Below are positions 1 through 7,817 of a stretch of DNA of 20,524 bases, one piece after another. Position numbers and translations under genes: made by a program. The stretch comes from Fidelibacterota bacterium. Its GTDB lineage: Bacteria > Marinisomatota > Marinisomatia > Marinisomatales > UBA1611. A model generated the notes under the pieces. It was given only the letters and a program-made list of their open reading frames with translations, was not told the DNA's origin and ran no database searches. The first letter of the stretch is position 1, and every line of letters starts with the position of its first letter. The DNA lies in NCBI GenBank assembly GCA_002718285.1, contig PBAR01000020.1, positions 1 through 20,524 of the forward strand, read 5' to 3'.

Positions 1-1
1 T

Positions 2-271
2 TATACTGCAGATGGTGATTTAGGGAGTATTGCTTTCTTTGCAATGGATCATATTAGGGCATATTATCTTTTTGGAGCCAATGATCCAAAAATTAGAAGT
101 CACCATACTGGAACTGCTGTGATTTGGGATGCATTTAAATTTCTAAGTGCTAAAGGAATTAAAGAAGTAGATTTAGAAGGCGTAAATAGCCCAAACCGTG
201 GTTGGTTTAAATTAAGCTTCGGGGGTAGCCTACTACCATATTATAATCTAAAATGGAATAATTATTATTAA
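2..271 (+). CDS. FemAB/GNAT-like acyltransferase, C-terminal fragment (5' end outside window)
   Basis: The reading frame is open from base 2 to a TAA at 269-271 and gives about 89 residues. The visible part has the pattern of the last third of FemAB/BioF2-type GNAT acyltransferases: a strand rich in aromatic residues, a segment HHTGTAVIWDAFKF that looks like the helix after the acyl-donor loop, and the closing block VDLEGVNSPNRGWFKLSFGG. The block (D/E)xEGxxxxxxxxFKxxFGG is typical of that family near its C-terminus. Members in polysaccharide loci are usually thought to N-acylate amino sugars or attach amino acids. That role is known for the family and is not shown here. The 143 bases that follow contain no obvious gene apart from the possible 5' extension of the next one. 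The ATG at 44 is internal, because coherent coding continues upstream to the window edge. Confidence 0.7.
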   Translation, partial: YTADGDLGSIAFFAMDHIRAYYLFGANDPKIRSHHTGTAVIWDAFKFLSAKGIKEVDLEGVNSPNRGWFKLSFGGSLLPYYNLKWNNYY

Positions 272-414
272 TTTATACTTATTATATATAAAAAATCTTC
301 TTAGATCTCAAGTATTAATCATAATTAAGAGAAATTAAAATTAACACTAGAAATAATAAATATATCCCGATTAATAAGGGTCATTTTCTTGATCTAGAGC
401 CACCAAATCGTATT

Positions 415-1437
415 TTGAGATATAAGAAACTGCTTTCTAAAGGTTGGGAAGACGAGTATAATGAATATCGATCATTATGGGAAGAATTGCCTAAAAAAGG
501 GATAGTGAGAGAATATCCCTTGTTGGTTGATTTGGAAACTGTATCTAGATGTAATTTGAAATGTCCTATGTGTCCTACAGTCACATCTGAATTTAAAGAA
601 AAAAGAATAGAGCCTTATAAAAATGGAATGATGGAATTTTCATTGATAAAAAAAATTATTGAGGAAGTAGCAGGAAAGATTTACTCATTACGTTTAAGTT
701 GGATTGGTGAACCTTTATTATATGGCCGTTTAATTGATTCTGTAAAACTTGCCAAAGATCATGGAATCAAAGAAGTATCTTTTTTAACTAATGGCTATAG
801 ATTAAATAGAGCTTATTTTGAAAAATTAGTTGTTGCGGGCATTGACCATATCACTATATCAATTGATGGTATGGATGAAGTTTATAATCAAATAAGAAAG
901 CCTCTATTATTTGATGAGACTCTGGATAAAATAAAGCAGATAAAGAAGATTAAAGTGAAAAATAATTTAGAAAAACCTATAATAAAAATTCAGGGTGTGT
1001 GGCCTGCTATTAAAGAGAATCCAGAGAAATTTTATAATACTTTTTCTCCTTTAGCTGATCTCATTGCATTTAATCCTTTAATTGATTACCTCCACAATGA
1101 TAAAAACATTATTTATCATGACAATTTCTCATGTCCTCAGCATTTTCAAAGAATAGTAATAGGCTCCAATGGTAAAGCTACTATGTGTAGTAGTGATGAT
1201 TTTATGGATATTGAGATTGGAGACGCAAATCATCAAACCATATATGAAATGTGGCATGGAAAAGAATTTCAAAAAGTGAGAAAAATACATAAAGATAAAA
1301 ACGGATTTAAGAAAATTAAACCTTGTAAAAATTGCTATTACCCCCGAAAAGCAGCTCCTGATGAGACAGCAATGATTAATGGAAGAAAAGTAAGAATAGA
1401 AAATTATATAAATCGAGTGCAAGAAATTGGTAAATAG
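415..1437 (+). CDS. Radical SAM protein with SPASM-like C-terminal domain
   Basis: The protein is a radical S-adenosylmethionine enzyme of unknown substrate. The CxxxCxxC iron-sulfur motif (CNLKCPMC) is at residues 46-53 counted from the TTG at 415. After it come the usual barrel elements, including a Gly-Glu-Pro (SWIGEPLL, about 96-103), LTNG (about 124-127) and SIDG (149-152). The C-terminal part has Cys at about 240, 258, 304 and 307, as in SPASM/Twitch auxiliary-cluster domains. In sugar pathways such enzymes deaminate, epimerise or dehydrate sugars, but the substrate cannot be read here. The TTG at 415 is the first ATG/GTG/TTG in frame, yet it has no Shine-Dalgarno. The frame stays open back to 325, and its translation (for example FLDLEPPNRILRY) looks like real protein. 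An ATT at 340 with AAGAGA at 327-332 is a possible true start. The gene overlaps the next one by 11 bases. Confidence 0.85.
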   Translation: MRYKKLLSKGWEDEYNEYRSLWEELPKKGIVREYPLLVDLETVSRCNLKCPMCPTVTSEFKEKRIEPYKNGMMEFSLIKKIIEEVAGKIYSLRLSWIGEPLLYGRLIDSVKLAKDHGIKEVSFLTNGYRLNRAYFEKLVVAGIDHITISIDGMDEVYNQIRKPLLFDETLDKIKQIKKIKVKNNLEKPIIKIQGVWPAIKENPEKFYNTFSPLADLIAFNPLIDYLHNDKNIIYHDNFSCPQHFQRIVIGSNGKATMCSSDDFMDIEIGDANHQTIYEMWHGKEFQKVRKIHKDKNGFKKIKPCKNCYYPRKAAPDETAMINGRKVRIENYINRVQEIGK

Positions 1438-2527
1438 TGAAATGCAGATTGAACAATTATTATTAAAATTACATGACAAAAAGTATTGTGTTCTTGTCGG
1501 AAATGGTACTACTGCATTATACTTATCATTAAAGTGTCATGGACTCAATAAAAAAAATGTTGGTTTTCAAGATAATGTTTGCCCACATGTATTATTGGCT
1601 GTGCTATTATCTGGTGCTAAACCTATTTTTCTTAATGCGAATAAGTCGGGGATTGGGATTGATACAGGATCAATCAATTCTAAATTACATTGTATTATCT
1701 CTATTCATTCGTTTGGAATCCCTAGCAACATAGATGAAGTTGAATCATATTGCAAAAATAATAAGGTTCTCCTTATTGAAGATGCAGCTTTAGGTCAAGG
1801 GGGTGTTGTTGGTTCAAAACCTATTGGATCTTTTGGTGATTTATCGATACTTAGTTTCGGAACTGGTAAAACGGTAGATATTGGGCATGGTGGTGCGATA
1901 CTTACCAATTCAAAGAGGAAATATGAAAAACTATTACTTTTATTAAAAGATTTACCAAATTTCAAAAACATTAACTTGAATCGTACTTCAAGGTTTAATT
2001 ATTTACATACTAAATATTACAATGATTATTTTCTATTACATAAATATTCTAGATTAAAAAAATACTTTAAAAAACTAATTCATCAATACGGTTATTATTT
2101 TTTATACTCATTTGATAGGGCATATCAAGAGATGTTGTATCAAAATATAAAAATGATTAATCAAAATATTCGCATTCGTAGAGATAATCATAGATTTTTA
2201 GAAAATATTTTTTCGGATCATAATTTTGATTTTATCAAAATTTGTGATGGTGCAGTTCCCTGGAGATTCAATTTATTCGTTAAAAATAGAAACAAGATTT
2301 TAATCTCTTTACTTAAAGAAAATATAAAAATAAGCAGTTGGTATCCGAATTTGGGTTTCTTTTTTGATGAAAAACTGGGCAGAAATAGAACTATAATTGA
2401 GGATAGGATATCGAAGAATATTCTAAATATTTGGATTAATGAAGAGATTGATAAGAAATATCTTCAAAATATCTCGAATAAGATTATCCAACTGTCAGAT
2501 AATTATTCAAATGCTGAATATTGCTAG
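1427..2527 (+). CDS. DegT/DnrJ/EryC1/StrS-family PLP enzyme, short divergent form
   Basis: This is a fold-type I PLP enzyme of the sugar aminotransferase family. Counted from the TTG at 1427, it has a phosphate-binding GNGTTALYLSL block (25-35), the PLP-ring Asp in IEDAALGQGG (D119), and the Schiff-base lysine in SFGTGKTVDIGHGG (K148). The lysine argues for an active aminotransferase and against the His-containing dehydratase subgroup. The usual 25-30 N-terminal residues found before the glycine block in full-length relatives are missing, and the C-terminal half is weakly conserved and basic. The start could be the TTG at 1427 (overlapping the radical SAM gene) or the ATG at 1442 (4 bases after it). 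Neither has a strong Shine-Dalgarno. The position directly after a radical SAM gene suggests that the two act on the same sugar nucleotide (inference). It ends in TAG, overlapping the next gene. Confidence 0.8.
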   Translation: MVNSEMQIEQLLLKLHDKKYCVLVGNGTTALYLSLKCHGLNKKNVGFQDNVCPHVLLAVLLSGAKPIFLNANKSGIGIDTGSINSKLHCIISIHSFGIPSNIDEVESYCKNNKVLLIEDAALGQGGVVGSKPIGSFGDLSILSFGTGKTVDIGHGGAILTNSKRKYEKLLLLLKDLPNFKNINLNRTSRFNYLHTKYYNDYFLLHKYSRLKKYFKKLIHQYGYYFLYSFDRAYQEMLYQNIKMINQNIRIRRDNHRFLENIFSDHNFDFIKICDGAVPWRFNLFVKNRNKILISLLKENIKISSWYPNLGFFFDEKLGRNRTIIEDRISKNILNIWINEEIDKKYLQNISNKIIQLSDNYSNAEYC

Positions 2528-3464
2528 GACATCAAAACTACTATGGAATTATCTGAATATATATTTTTTAAAGCCATTTGATGCTGTAAATGATACTTTA
2601 ACTGCCAGCCTATTACTTAATTTTAAATGGCCTGATGAAATTGTAGAGATTGGATCTGGAGATGGTGTTTTTAGTTACGTTATGCATGGAGGAAAATTCC
2701 CAGTTACATTTGATAGATATATTATAACAGATTTAGAAAAAAATGATATTTATGATATTCATTACAAGAAAATTATTCCAAAAGTAAAAAAAATAAGATA
2801 TCCAACAGTAAAATATGCATTTGATGCAAAACAAAGTCATATTGAAAAAATGCTTGAAATTGGCTTTGTGAAAGATCCTGTGTTAACTAATTATGAAAAT
2901 ATTCCACTTAATGATAATGCTGTTAATGCAATATTTTTTTACACTCCCCATGGTTTAATAGATTATAAAAAAAGTATCCAAGAAGCTTATCGAATATTAA
3001 AACCAAGTGGAAAAATTTTTATCTTAACATATAATTCTAAATTTGATGAATCTTTTATTTGCTATCATAGTGGCATTAAAATGAAAGGATCCATAGGAGA
3101 ATATTTTTCGAAACTAGATAATGGCCGTTACAAAGAAATTATGATAATGTCTAAGACGGATGAAGAATGGATTGAATTCTTTAATGAAAATGGGTTCGAT
3201 GTCATTAATATTTACTATGGATTATCAAAATTAGCTTGGAAAGTCTATGATATTCAAACTCGACCATTTTTAAAGGCACTGATTAGAATTTTTAATTTTT
3301 TTCCAATCGGAATTAGAACCACAATTAAAGTAGTATGGATGATTTCTTGGTATCCAATTCTTTTTATTTTTTATTTTTTATTCGCTATTCCTTATACAGA
3401 TAAAAGTAACTATTGTTATAGAGCATTTGAATTATCTCCAAAAATTATAAGGAACAAATATTGA
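2511..3464 (+). CDS. Class I SAM-dependent methyltransferase with hydrophobic C-terminus
   Basis: A 317-residue protein with the Rossmann SAM-binding loop VEIGSGDGVF (about 45-54) and a later Methyltransf_11-like block EAYRILKPSGKIFILTYN, where the post-motif Leu-Lys-Pro-Gly pattern appears as LKPSG. The C-terminal 60 residues are hydrophobic (VVWMISWYPILFIFYFLF), which suggests a membrane-attached or membrane-embedded end, unusual for a soluble sugar methyltransferase. The start chosen is the ATG at 2511, which overlaps the DegT gene by 17 bases. An ATG at 2439 also opens the frame, but its extra residues are the out-of-frame reading of the DegT C-terminus. The role is presumably methylation of a sugar or a lipid-linked intermediate (inference). 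The TGA stop lies within the TTGA start junction of the carbamoyltransferase, so translation is likely coupled. Confidence 0.75.
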   Translation: MLNIARTSKLLWNYLNIYFLKPFDAVNDTLTASLLLNFKWPDEIVEIGSGDGVFSYVMHGGKFPVTFDRYIITDLEKNDIYDIHYKKIIPKVKKIRYPTVKYAFDAKQSHIEKMLEIGFVKDPVLTNYENIPLNDNAVNAIFFYTPHGLIDYKKSIQEAYRILKPSGKIFILTYNSKFDESFICYHSGIKMKGSIGEYFSKLDNGRYKEIMIMSKTDEEWIEFFNENGFDVINIYYGLSKLAWKVYDIQTRPFLKALIRIFNFFPIGIRTTIKVVWMISWYPILFIFYFLFAIPYTDKSNYCYRAFELSPKIIRNKY

Positions 3465-4393
3465 AAATTTTATCAGTTTACCAAAGTTTACCTTCATCCG
3501 TAAGCATATTTAAAGAAAATAAGATAATAGCTGCTGCACAGGAAGAACGTTTTACAAGAATAAAAAATGATGAAGAATTTCCTAGATATTCTATTGATTA
3601 TTGTTTAAAGGAAGCTGGCCTGCAACCAAAAGATCTGGATGCGGTGGCGCTTGCAAGTTTTATCAGTCCATTTGAAGATCAGTTGGTAAGGAAAAGTCAA
3701 TGGAATATTAGCGATTATATTAAAGAGCAACATTTTCGCTGGAAACCTTATCTTATTGATAAAGTTGATGATAAACCGAAATCACTCTTAGACGTTTTTC
3801 CAGATAAGGTAGATGTTAATAGATATCCATCAGAATTCTGGAAAGATATTTATAATCAAAAAGACAGTAAAAAATCATATTTACAAAAACGTTCTGATTT
3901 GTTTGCCGATTATTTACAAATATCAAAAGATAAAATATTTAAAATTGACCATCATCGGGCCCATGCTTACTATTCATATTATGCATCACCTTTTCGCAAA
4001 GAACCAATTCTTGCGTTAACAATAGACGGTTGGGGAGATGGTATGAATGCGACTGTGGGTATTTTTAATTCTGATGGATCTTATAAAAGATATTATAAGA
4101 CTGATAAGTGCGCAATTGCGCGGATATATAGATACATGACTCTATTATTGGGGATGAAACCAAACGAGCATGAATATAAGCTTATGGGGTTAGCGCCATA
4201 TGGGAAGGCTAAATATGGTGAAGATGCTTTAAATATTTTCCGAGAGACTTTATATGTCGAAGGTATTGAGTTCAAATGGAATGTTAAACCAACAGATAGT
4301 TATTTTTGGTTTAAAGAAAGACTGGAAGGTATCCGGTTTGATAATATAGCCTGGGGATTGCAGAGTTGGGTGGAAGAAATACTCCAAAAATAG
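3461..4393 (+). CDS. Carbamoyltransferase, N-terminal piece before the amber codon
   Basis: These 310 residues cover most of the Kae1-like domain. Visible motifs are AAAQEERFTRIK (about 24-35), which is near-universal in NodU/CmcH/TobZ proteins, DHHRAHAYYSY (163-173) carrying the histidines that bind metal in TobZ-type enzymes, and TIDGWGDG (187-194), the carboxylate-glycine loop of the ASKHA fold. The product stops before the second half of the ATP/metal-binding fold, so on its own it should not be an active carbamoyltransferase. The start is a TTG four bases into the end of the upstream methyltransferase gene (TTGA overlap), preceded by AAGGAA, which makes this start well supported. Confidence 0.65.
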   Translation: MKILSVYQSLPSSVSIFKENKIIAAAQEERFTRIKNDEEFPRYSIDYCLKEAGLQPKDLDAVALASFISPFEDQLVRKSQWNISDYIKEQHFRWKPYLIDKVDDKPKSLLDVFPDKVDVNRYPSEFWKDIYNQKDSKKSYLQKRSDLFADYLQISKDKIFKIDHHRAHAYYSYYASPFRKEPILALTIDGWGDGMNATVGIFNSDGSYKRYYKTDKCAIARIYRYMTLLLGMKPNEHEYKLMGLAPYGKAKYGEDALNIFRETLYVEGIEFKWNVKPTDSYFWFKERLEGIRFDNIAWGLQSWVEEILQK

Positions 4394-4435
4394 GTATCAA
4401 ATTGTATTGAAGAATTTAAAATAAATAAAATTGTT

Positions 4436-5275
4436 ATGGCTGGTGGCGTTGCAATGAATATAAAGGCACTTGGTAGTTTGTCTTCAATAAATACTTTGGA
4501 AAATATGTTTGTTGGAGGTTCTGCTGGTGATGAATCTTTAGCCATTGGATCGGGTATCTGCTTAGCTGAAGATTTAAATCGCTCACAAGGTAAAAATTGG
4601 CTTAGCTCAGAAATTTTATCATTACCGCATTTGAATCTTGGTCCAACGGCTAATAATATAAAATTAGATCAATTATTCAAAAACTTAGATTTAAAACAAT
4701 TTAAAATACATCAAGGAAATGATCATGATTATATAGTTGAACTTTTAATTCAAGGTTTAATTTTAGCAAGATGTAAAGGTCGCATGGAATTTGGCCAGAG
4801 AGCCTTGGGTAATCGTTCTATTATAGCTGATCCAATAAATCTTGAAATTAAGGATCGAATAAACTCTGCAATAAAAAATCGTGATTTTTGGATGCCTTTT
4901 GCTCCAGTAATTATTGATACTTATGTTGAGAAATATATAATTAATCCAAAAGGGATAGAATCACCTCATATGACTATAGGATTTGAAACAACCCCTGAAG
5001 GTTATTCAGCTATGAAAGCGGCCTGTCATCCATCTGATAAAAGTGTGCGACCGCAAATATTGAAAAGTGATGCTAATCCAGATTTATATAATATTATTAC
5101 TGCATTTGCAAGAAAAACAGATAGAGGAGCGTTATTAAATACGAGTTTTAATTTACATGGACATCCCATAGTAAACACACCTAATGAAGCCATAGAAGTA
5201 TTTACGAATAGTGCTATAGATGGATTAATTCTAAATGGTTTAGTGATCACTAAGATAGATAAAGATATTTATTGA
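4436..5275 (+). CDS. Carbamoyltransferase, C-terminal piece after the amber codon
   Basis: The frame is the same as that of the upstream piece. From the first ATG after the TAG it encodes 279 residues starting inside the conserved MAGGVAMN block (family consensus GGVAxN). Then come the ASKHA acidic loop GGSAGDESLAIG (D at codon 357 of the whole gene), and the carbamoyl-phosphate domain signatures GRMEFGQRALGNRS (about 440-453), FWMPFAP and ALLNTSFNLHGHPIV. All signature residues of the YrdC-like second domain appear intact, so this half has not been decaying for long. No Shine-Dalgarno precedes 4436, and starting there would remove the helix that packs against the first domain. An independent start is therefore doubtful. 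Its stop overlaps the next gene's TTG by TTGA. Confidence 0.6.
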   Translation: MAGGVAMNIKALGSLSSINTLENMFVGGSAGDESLAIGSGICLAEDLNRSQGKNWLSSEILSLPHLNLGPTANNIKLDQLFKNLDLKQFKIHQGNDHDYIVELLIQGLILARCKGRMEFGQRALGNRSIIADPINLEIKDRINSAIKNRDFWMPFAPVIIDTYVEKYIINPKGIESPHMTIGFETTPEGYSAMKAACHPSDKSVRPQILKSDANPDLYNIITAFARKTDRGALLNTSFNLHGHPIVNTPNEAIEVFTNSAIDGLILNGLVITKIDKDIY

Positions 5276-6492
5276 ATAATAAAAATAATAAGTTCAAAGA
5301 TAATGTCCTTAATGCATTCAAGAAGGTCAGCCCATCCAAGATTGAGATAGAAAATAAAAAAGTTTATAAAAAGTATCTAAATGATCACAAAAATTTATTC
5401 TTTTGGAAATTAAATTTTCCTGTTTCGTTATTTGATGGAAAAAAAATTATTGATTTTGGATGTGGAACTGGAGAAGTAGATATTATACTAAATAATTGGG
5501 GTGCAATAGTAAATGGTTTTGATTTTAATGATGATTCAATTAAACGTGCGAAAGACTTAAGAGATAAATTTAAAGTAAACAAAAATAAATTAAAATTTAC
5601 TATAGGCGACATCGATAGTTTTAAAATTCAGAAAAATGCATATGATATGGCGGTTAGTTTCGGTGTTATTGCTCATGTTCCTAATCAAAAAAGGATGTTT
5701 CAAAAGATGGTTGATTCTACAAAGAATGGTGGTTTTGTTATTCTGGGGTATGTTGAAGATTCTGGATTAATACAAAGGTTGTTTCACAGAGCAATAGTCA
5801 GAGCAAATTCTCAAAAAGATGAAAATGAAATTCAAAGGATTGCTTTAAATATTTTTGGAGAACATATTTCTAGATCTGTTAAGTATGGAGGAAGAACCGC
5901 TAAGAGCGTAATAAATGATTATCTTATTAATCCCGCATATTTTGGAATATCTTGTAAAAAACTTGATAACTGGGCAGATGAATTCGGATTAAAATTTTAT
6001 TCAACTTATCCAAATACTAATTTACCATTTGTAGTGGATAGCCCATATTTGGAACCGATTTCAAGGAAATCAAATGTTTATAGAATTTATCTTAGTCTTC
6101 ATCGATTAAGGTATATTTTTGCACAAAACGAGGATATAGATGTTTTTTCAAATTTCTTTTCTGAATTTGGAAAATTAGAGTATCAAATAGAAAATACAAT
6201 CAGTGATTTAACGGCAATGCTTCAGTGTGATACAATATCTTATCTGGATGTTGATGAACAAAAAAGGAATTGGGGTATTATTCTTAGAGACATTAGGAAA
6301 TCAAGTGAGCTAAGCTTGGATCATATTTTTGATTTACTAGAATCAACTGTCGAAGAATTAATTCGTCTTCTTGAGATTATCGTTAAGTCAAAGCAAAGTA
6401 ATGATAAAATTGACTTAACTGATATTAATAGATTATTATTTAATGGTTATAATGGTCTAGGAACTACTTATACGATTTTCTACAAACCTTAA
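5272..6492 (+). CDS. Class I SAM-dependent methyltransferase with uncharacterised C-terminal half (paralog 1)
   Basis: The protein has 406 residues. The N-terminal half is a Rossmann methyltransferase with motif I IIDFGCGTGEVDI (59-71), an acidic end of strand 2 in GFDFNDDS, and motif GGFVILGY after the fourth helix. The C-terminal half from about residue 190 is not a domain I recognise. It opens with HISRSVKYGGRTAKSVINDY, continues with mixed hydrophobic and helical sequence, and closes with LFNGYNGLGTTYTIFY. The next gene shares these same blocks (see 6567-7817), so the two are tandem paralogs. The start is a TTG overlapping the carbamoyltransferase stop (TTGA). The family relation suggests O-, N- or C-methylation of a sugar. 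The C-terminal half may bind the acceptor (inference). It ends with TAA, beside an all-AT inverted repeat at 6493-6519. Confidence 0.8.
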   Translation: MNNKNNKFKDNVLNAFKKVSPSKIEIENKKVYKKYLNDHKNLFFWKLNFPVSLFDGKKIIDFGCGTGEVDIILNNWGAIVNGFDFNDDSIKRAKDLRDKFKVNKNKLKFTIGDIDSFKIQKNAYDMAVSFGVIAHVPNQKRMFQKMVDSTKNGGFVILGYVEDSGLIQRLFHRAIVRANSQKDENEIQRIALNIFGEHISRSVKYGGRTAKSVINDYLINPAYFGISCKKLDNWADEFGLKFYSTYPNTNLPFVVDSPYLEPISRKSNVYRIYLSLHRLRYIFAQNEDIDVFSNFFSEFGKLEYQIENTISDLTAMLQCDTISYLDVDEQKRNWGIILRDIRKSSELSLDHIFDLLESTVEELIRLLEIIVKSKQSNDKIDLTDINRLLFNGYNGLGTTYTIFYKP

Positions 6493-6566
6493 AAATTTTA
6501 TAAAAATAATATAAAATTTCCTATATTAAATGAGAGCTGTCTTTGAAACAAAAAGTATGATTTTAA

Positions 6567-7817
6567 ATGAAAGATGTAAATAATAATAAAATAATTAATG
6601 TAGAAAAATCTGTTTTATCAAATTATAAAATATCCAGTCCATCATATATAAATTTGAATAATGAGACTTTGAAATCCCATATTGAAAAGAGGAAATCTCT
6701 TTTCCAATTTAAATTGAATTTTCCTATAAAATTGTTTGAAAAAAGTAGAGTACTTGATTTGGGGTCAGGTACAGGTGAACAGGATATTTGTTATGCCAAA
6801 TGGGGATCTAAAATAACTTTAGTTGAGATTAATTCTGTTTCAGTGGATAAGACAAAAGACTATTTCAATAAATTTAATCTTGAAAATTCAATTGAAGATA
6901 TTCATCAATCTTCAATTTTTGATTTTAAGCCAAAAGGATTATATGATATTGTTATTTCAGAGGGTGTATTTCATCATACTGAGGATCCGGAGAAATGTTT
7001 TAAGATTCTTACTAAAAATCTTAAAAAGGATGGATTTGTTATTCTACAATTAGCTTTTGATTCATCACTGCTCCAAAGAAGTTTACATCGTATGATTTTA
7101 GATCAATTTACAGGAGGTAACTATGAAAAAATTAAGAATTATGCTCCGAAATTGTTCTCAGAAACATTATCAAGAGCAGCGCATTTTGGTGGGCGCTCTA
7201 TAGAGCAAGTGGTGCATGATTTTTATACTAATCCTAAGCATAAGGGAATAAGTGTAGTAGATATATTTAAATGGTTTAAATCAAACCAGATAAAATATTA
7301 TTCATCCTATCCTTCTATAAGTATTGAGAATTTGATTAATGGAGTGCATAAGATTGGTGGACCAGAGATAATTGAAAATTTCCCTCATATATCTGCTATA
7401 GCAAATTTATATTTTTTAATTGCATGTCATGAAGATGAGGAAACTATTTCATCATTTTATAGTAATTGTGAAAGTGCTAATCAATTTTTAGAAGATTTAA
7501 TGCAAAATAGTGGATTAAATGATTTTGTTTATGGGCAAGATATAGATATTAAAGCTCTAAAAATATGTTTCGATAACTATTTTAATAGTGTAAAAGCCCT
7601 TTTTAAGAAACGCCACTCTGTAAATACTAGACGAATAGATACTATAGCATCAGAATTGGATATTCTTTTTGATAAACTAAGTAAAGGGGATTTTAACTTT
7701 ATTGAAAATCATGTAAAGAATTTCGAAATTTTATTTAAAGGATATAATGGTGTTCCTAGCAACTATATTATTGGATGTAAAACCGTGGATAAAGAATTAG
7801 GAGAAAATCCAAAATAG
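6567..7817 (+). CDS. Class I SAM-dependent methyltransferase with uncharacterised C-terminal half (paralog 2)
   Basis: The protein has 416 residues with motif I RVLDLGSGTGEQDI (61-74) and an acidic strand-2 end VEINS. EGVFHHTEDPEK marks the segment before motif GFVILQL, with the HH-containing loop often seen in Methyltransf_11/25 proteins. It aligns along its whole length with the upstream methyltransferase: NFPxxLF before motif I, then LSRAAHFGGRSIEQVVHDFY and KHKGIS in mid-protein, and LFKGYNGVPSNYII at the end. Identity looks moderate, so the duplication is not recent or the two have different acceptors. The ATG at 6567 is the first plausible start; 74 bases separate it from the upstream gene, and no clear Shine-Dalgarno is seen. 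It ends in TAG, which overlaps the ATA proposed as start of the dioxygenase. Confidence 0.82.
   Translation: MKDVNNNKIINVEKSVLSNYKISSPSYINLNNETLKSHIEKRKSLFQFKLNFPIKLFEKSRVLDLGSGTGEQDICYAKWGSKITLVEINSVSVDKTKDYFNKFNLENSIEDIHQSSIFDFKPKGLYDIVISEGVFHHTEDPEKCFKILTKNLKKDGFVILQLAFDSSLLQRSLHRMILDQFTGGNYEKIKNYAPKLFSETLSRAAHFGGRSIEQVVHDFYTNPKHKGISVVDIFKWFKSNQIKYYSSYPSISIENLINGVHKIGGPEIIENFPHISAIANLYFLIACHEDEETISSFYSNCESANQFLEDLMQNSGLNDFVYGQDIDIKALKICFDNYFNSVKALFKKRHSVNTRRIDTIASELDILFDKLSKGDFNFIENHVKNFEILFKGYNGVPSNYIIGCKTVDKELGENPK
7799..7804 (+). promoter_or_regulatory. Shine-Dalgarno AGGAGA for an ATA start
   Basis: AGGAGA lies inside the end of the paralog 2 methyltransferase gene, 9 bases before the ATA at 7814. 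It is one of the best ribosome sites in the window, and no ATG/GTG/TTG start is available at a suitable distance in any frame that encodes a recognisable product. It decides the start of the dioxygenase gene. Confidence 0.6.

Larger units (their letters stand above)
3461..5275 (+). pseudogene. NodU/CmcH-type O-carbamoyltransferase interrupted by in-frame TAG at 4391-4393
   Basis: The frame from the TTG at 3461 to the TGA at 5273-5275 encodes a full-size carbamoyltransferase of 604 codons, broken only by codon 311 = TAG. Sequence on both sides of the stop is collinear with the family. The codon before the stop is Lys (in EEILQK), the coding resumes as VSNCIEEFK, and no bases are gained or lost. 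Relatives commonly have Trp or another large residue near this point, so TGG to TAG is the simplest origin (inference). TAG also ends the radical SAM gene, the first DegT gene, and genes at 7817, 12265 and 16215, so it is not a reassigned sense codon. The family transfers carbamoyl from carbamoyl phosphate to sugar or antibiotic hydroxyls. The upstream AAGGAA at 3449-3454 is a good ribosome site for the TTG. This is either a fresh nonsense mutation, a sequence error, or suppressed. Confidence 0.75.

Noticed and set aside
272..414. Gap after the FemAB fragment, considered for a terminator or promoter
   Set aside because: No GC-containing stem or matched -35/-10 pair was seen. Part of the gap is probably the 5' coding extension of the radical SAM gene.
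1129..1479. Minus-strand open frame of 116 codons opposite the radical SAM gene
   Set aside because: It is a mirror of a well-supported coding region, with no recognisable product. All other minus-strand frames are also shadows.
4391..4393. TAG as a pyrrolysine or reassigned sense codon
   Set aside because: TAG ends at least five other genes in the window at natural C-termini, and carbamoyltransferases are not known to carry such a residue here.
6493..6519. Perfect 9-bp inverted repeat AAATTTTAT/ATAAAATTT after the first tandem methyltransferase, considered as a terminator
   Set aside because: The stem is all A-T and no T-run follows. Chance inverted repeats are expected at this base composition, and the next gene is in the same direction.
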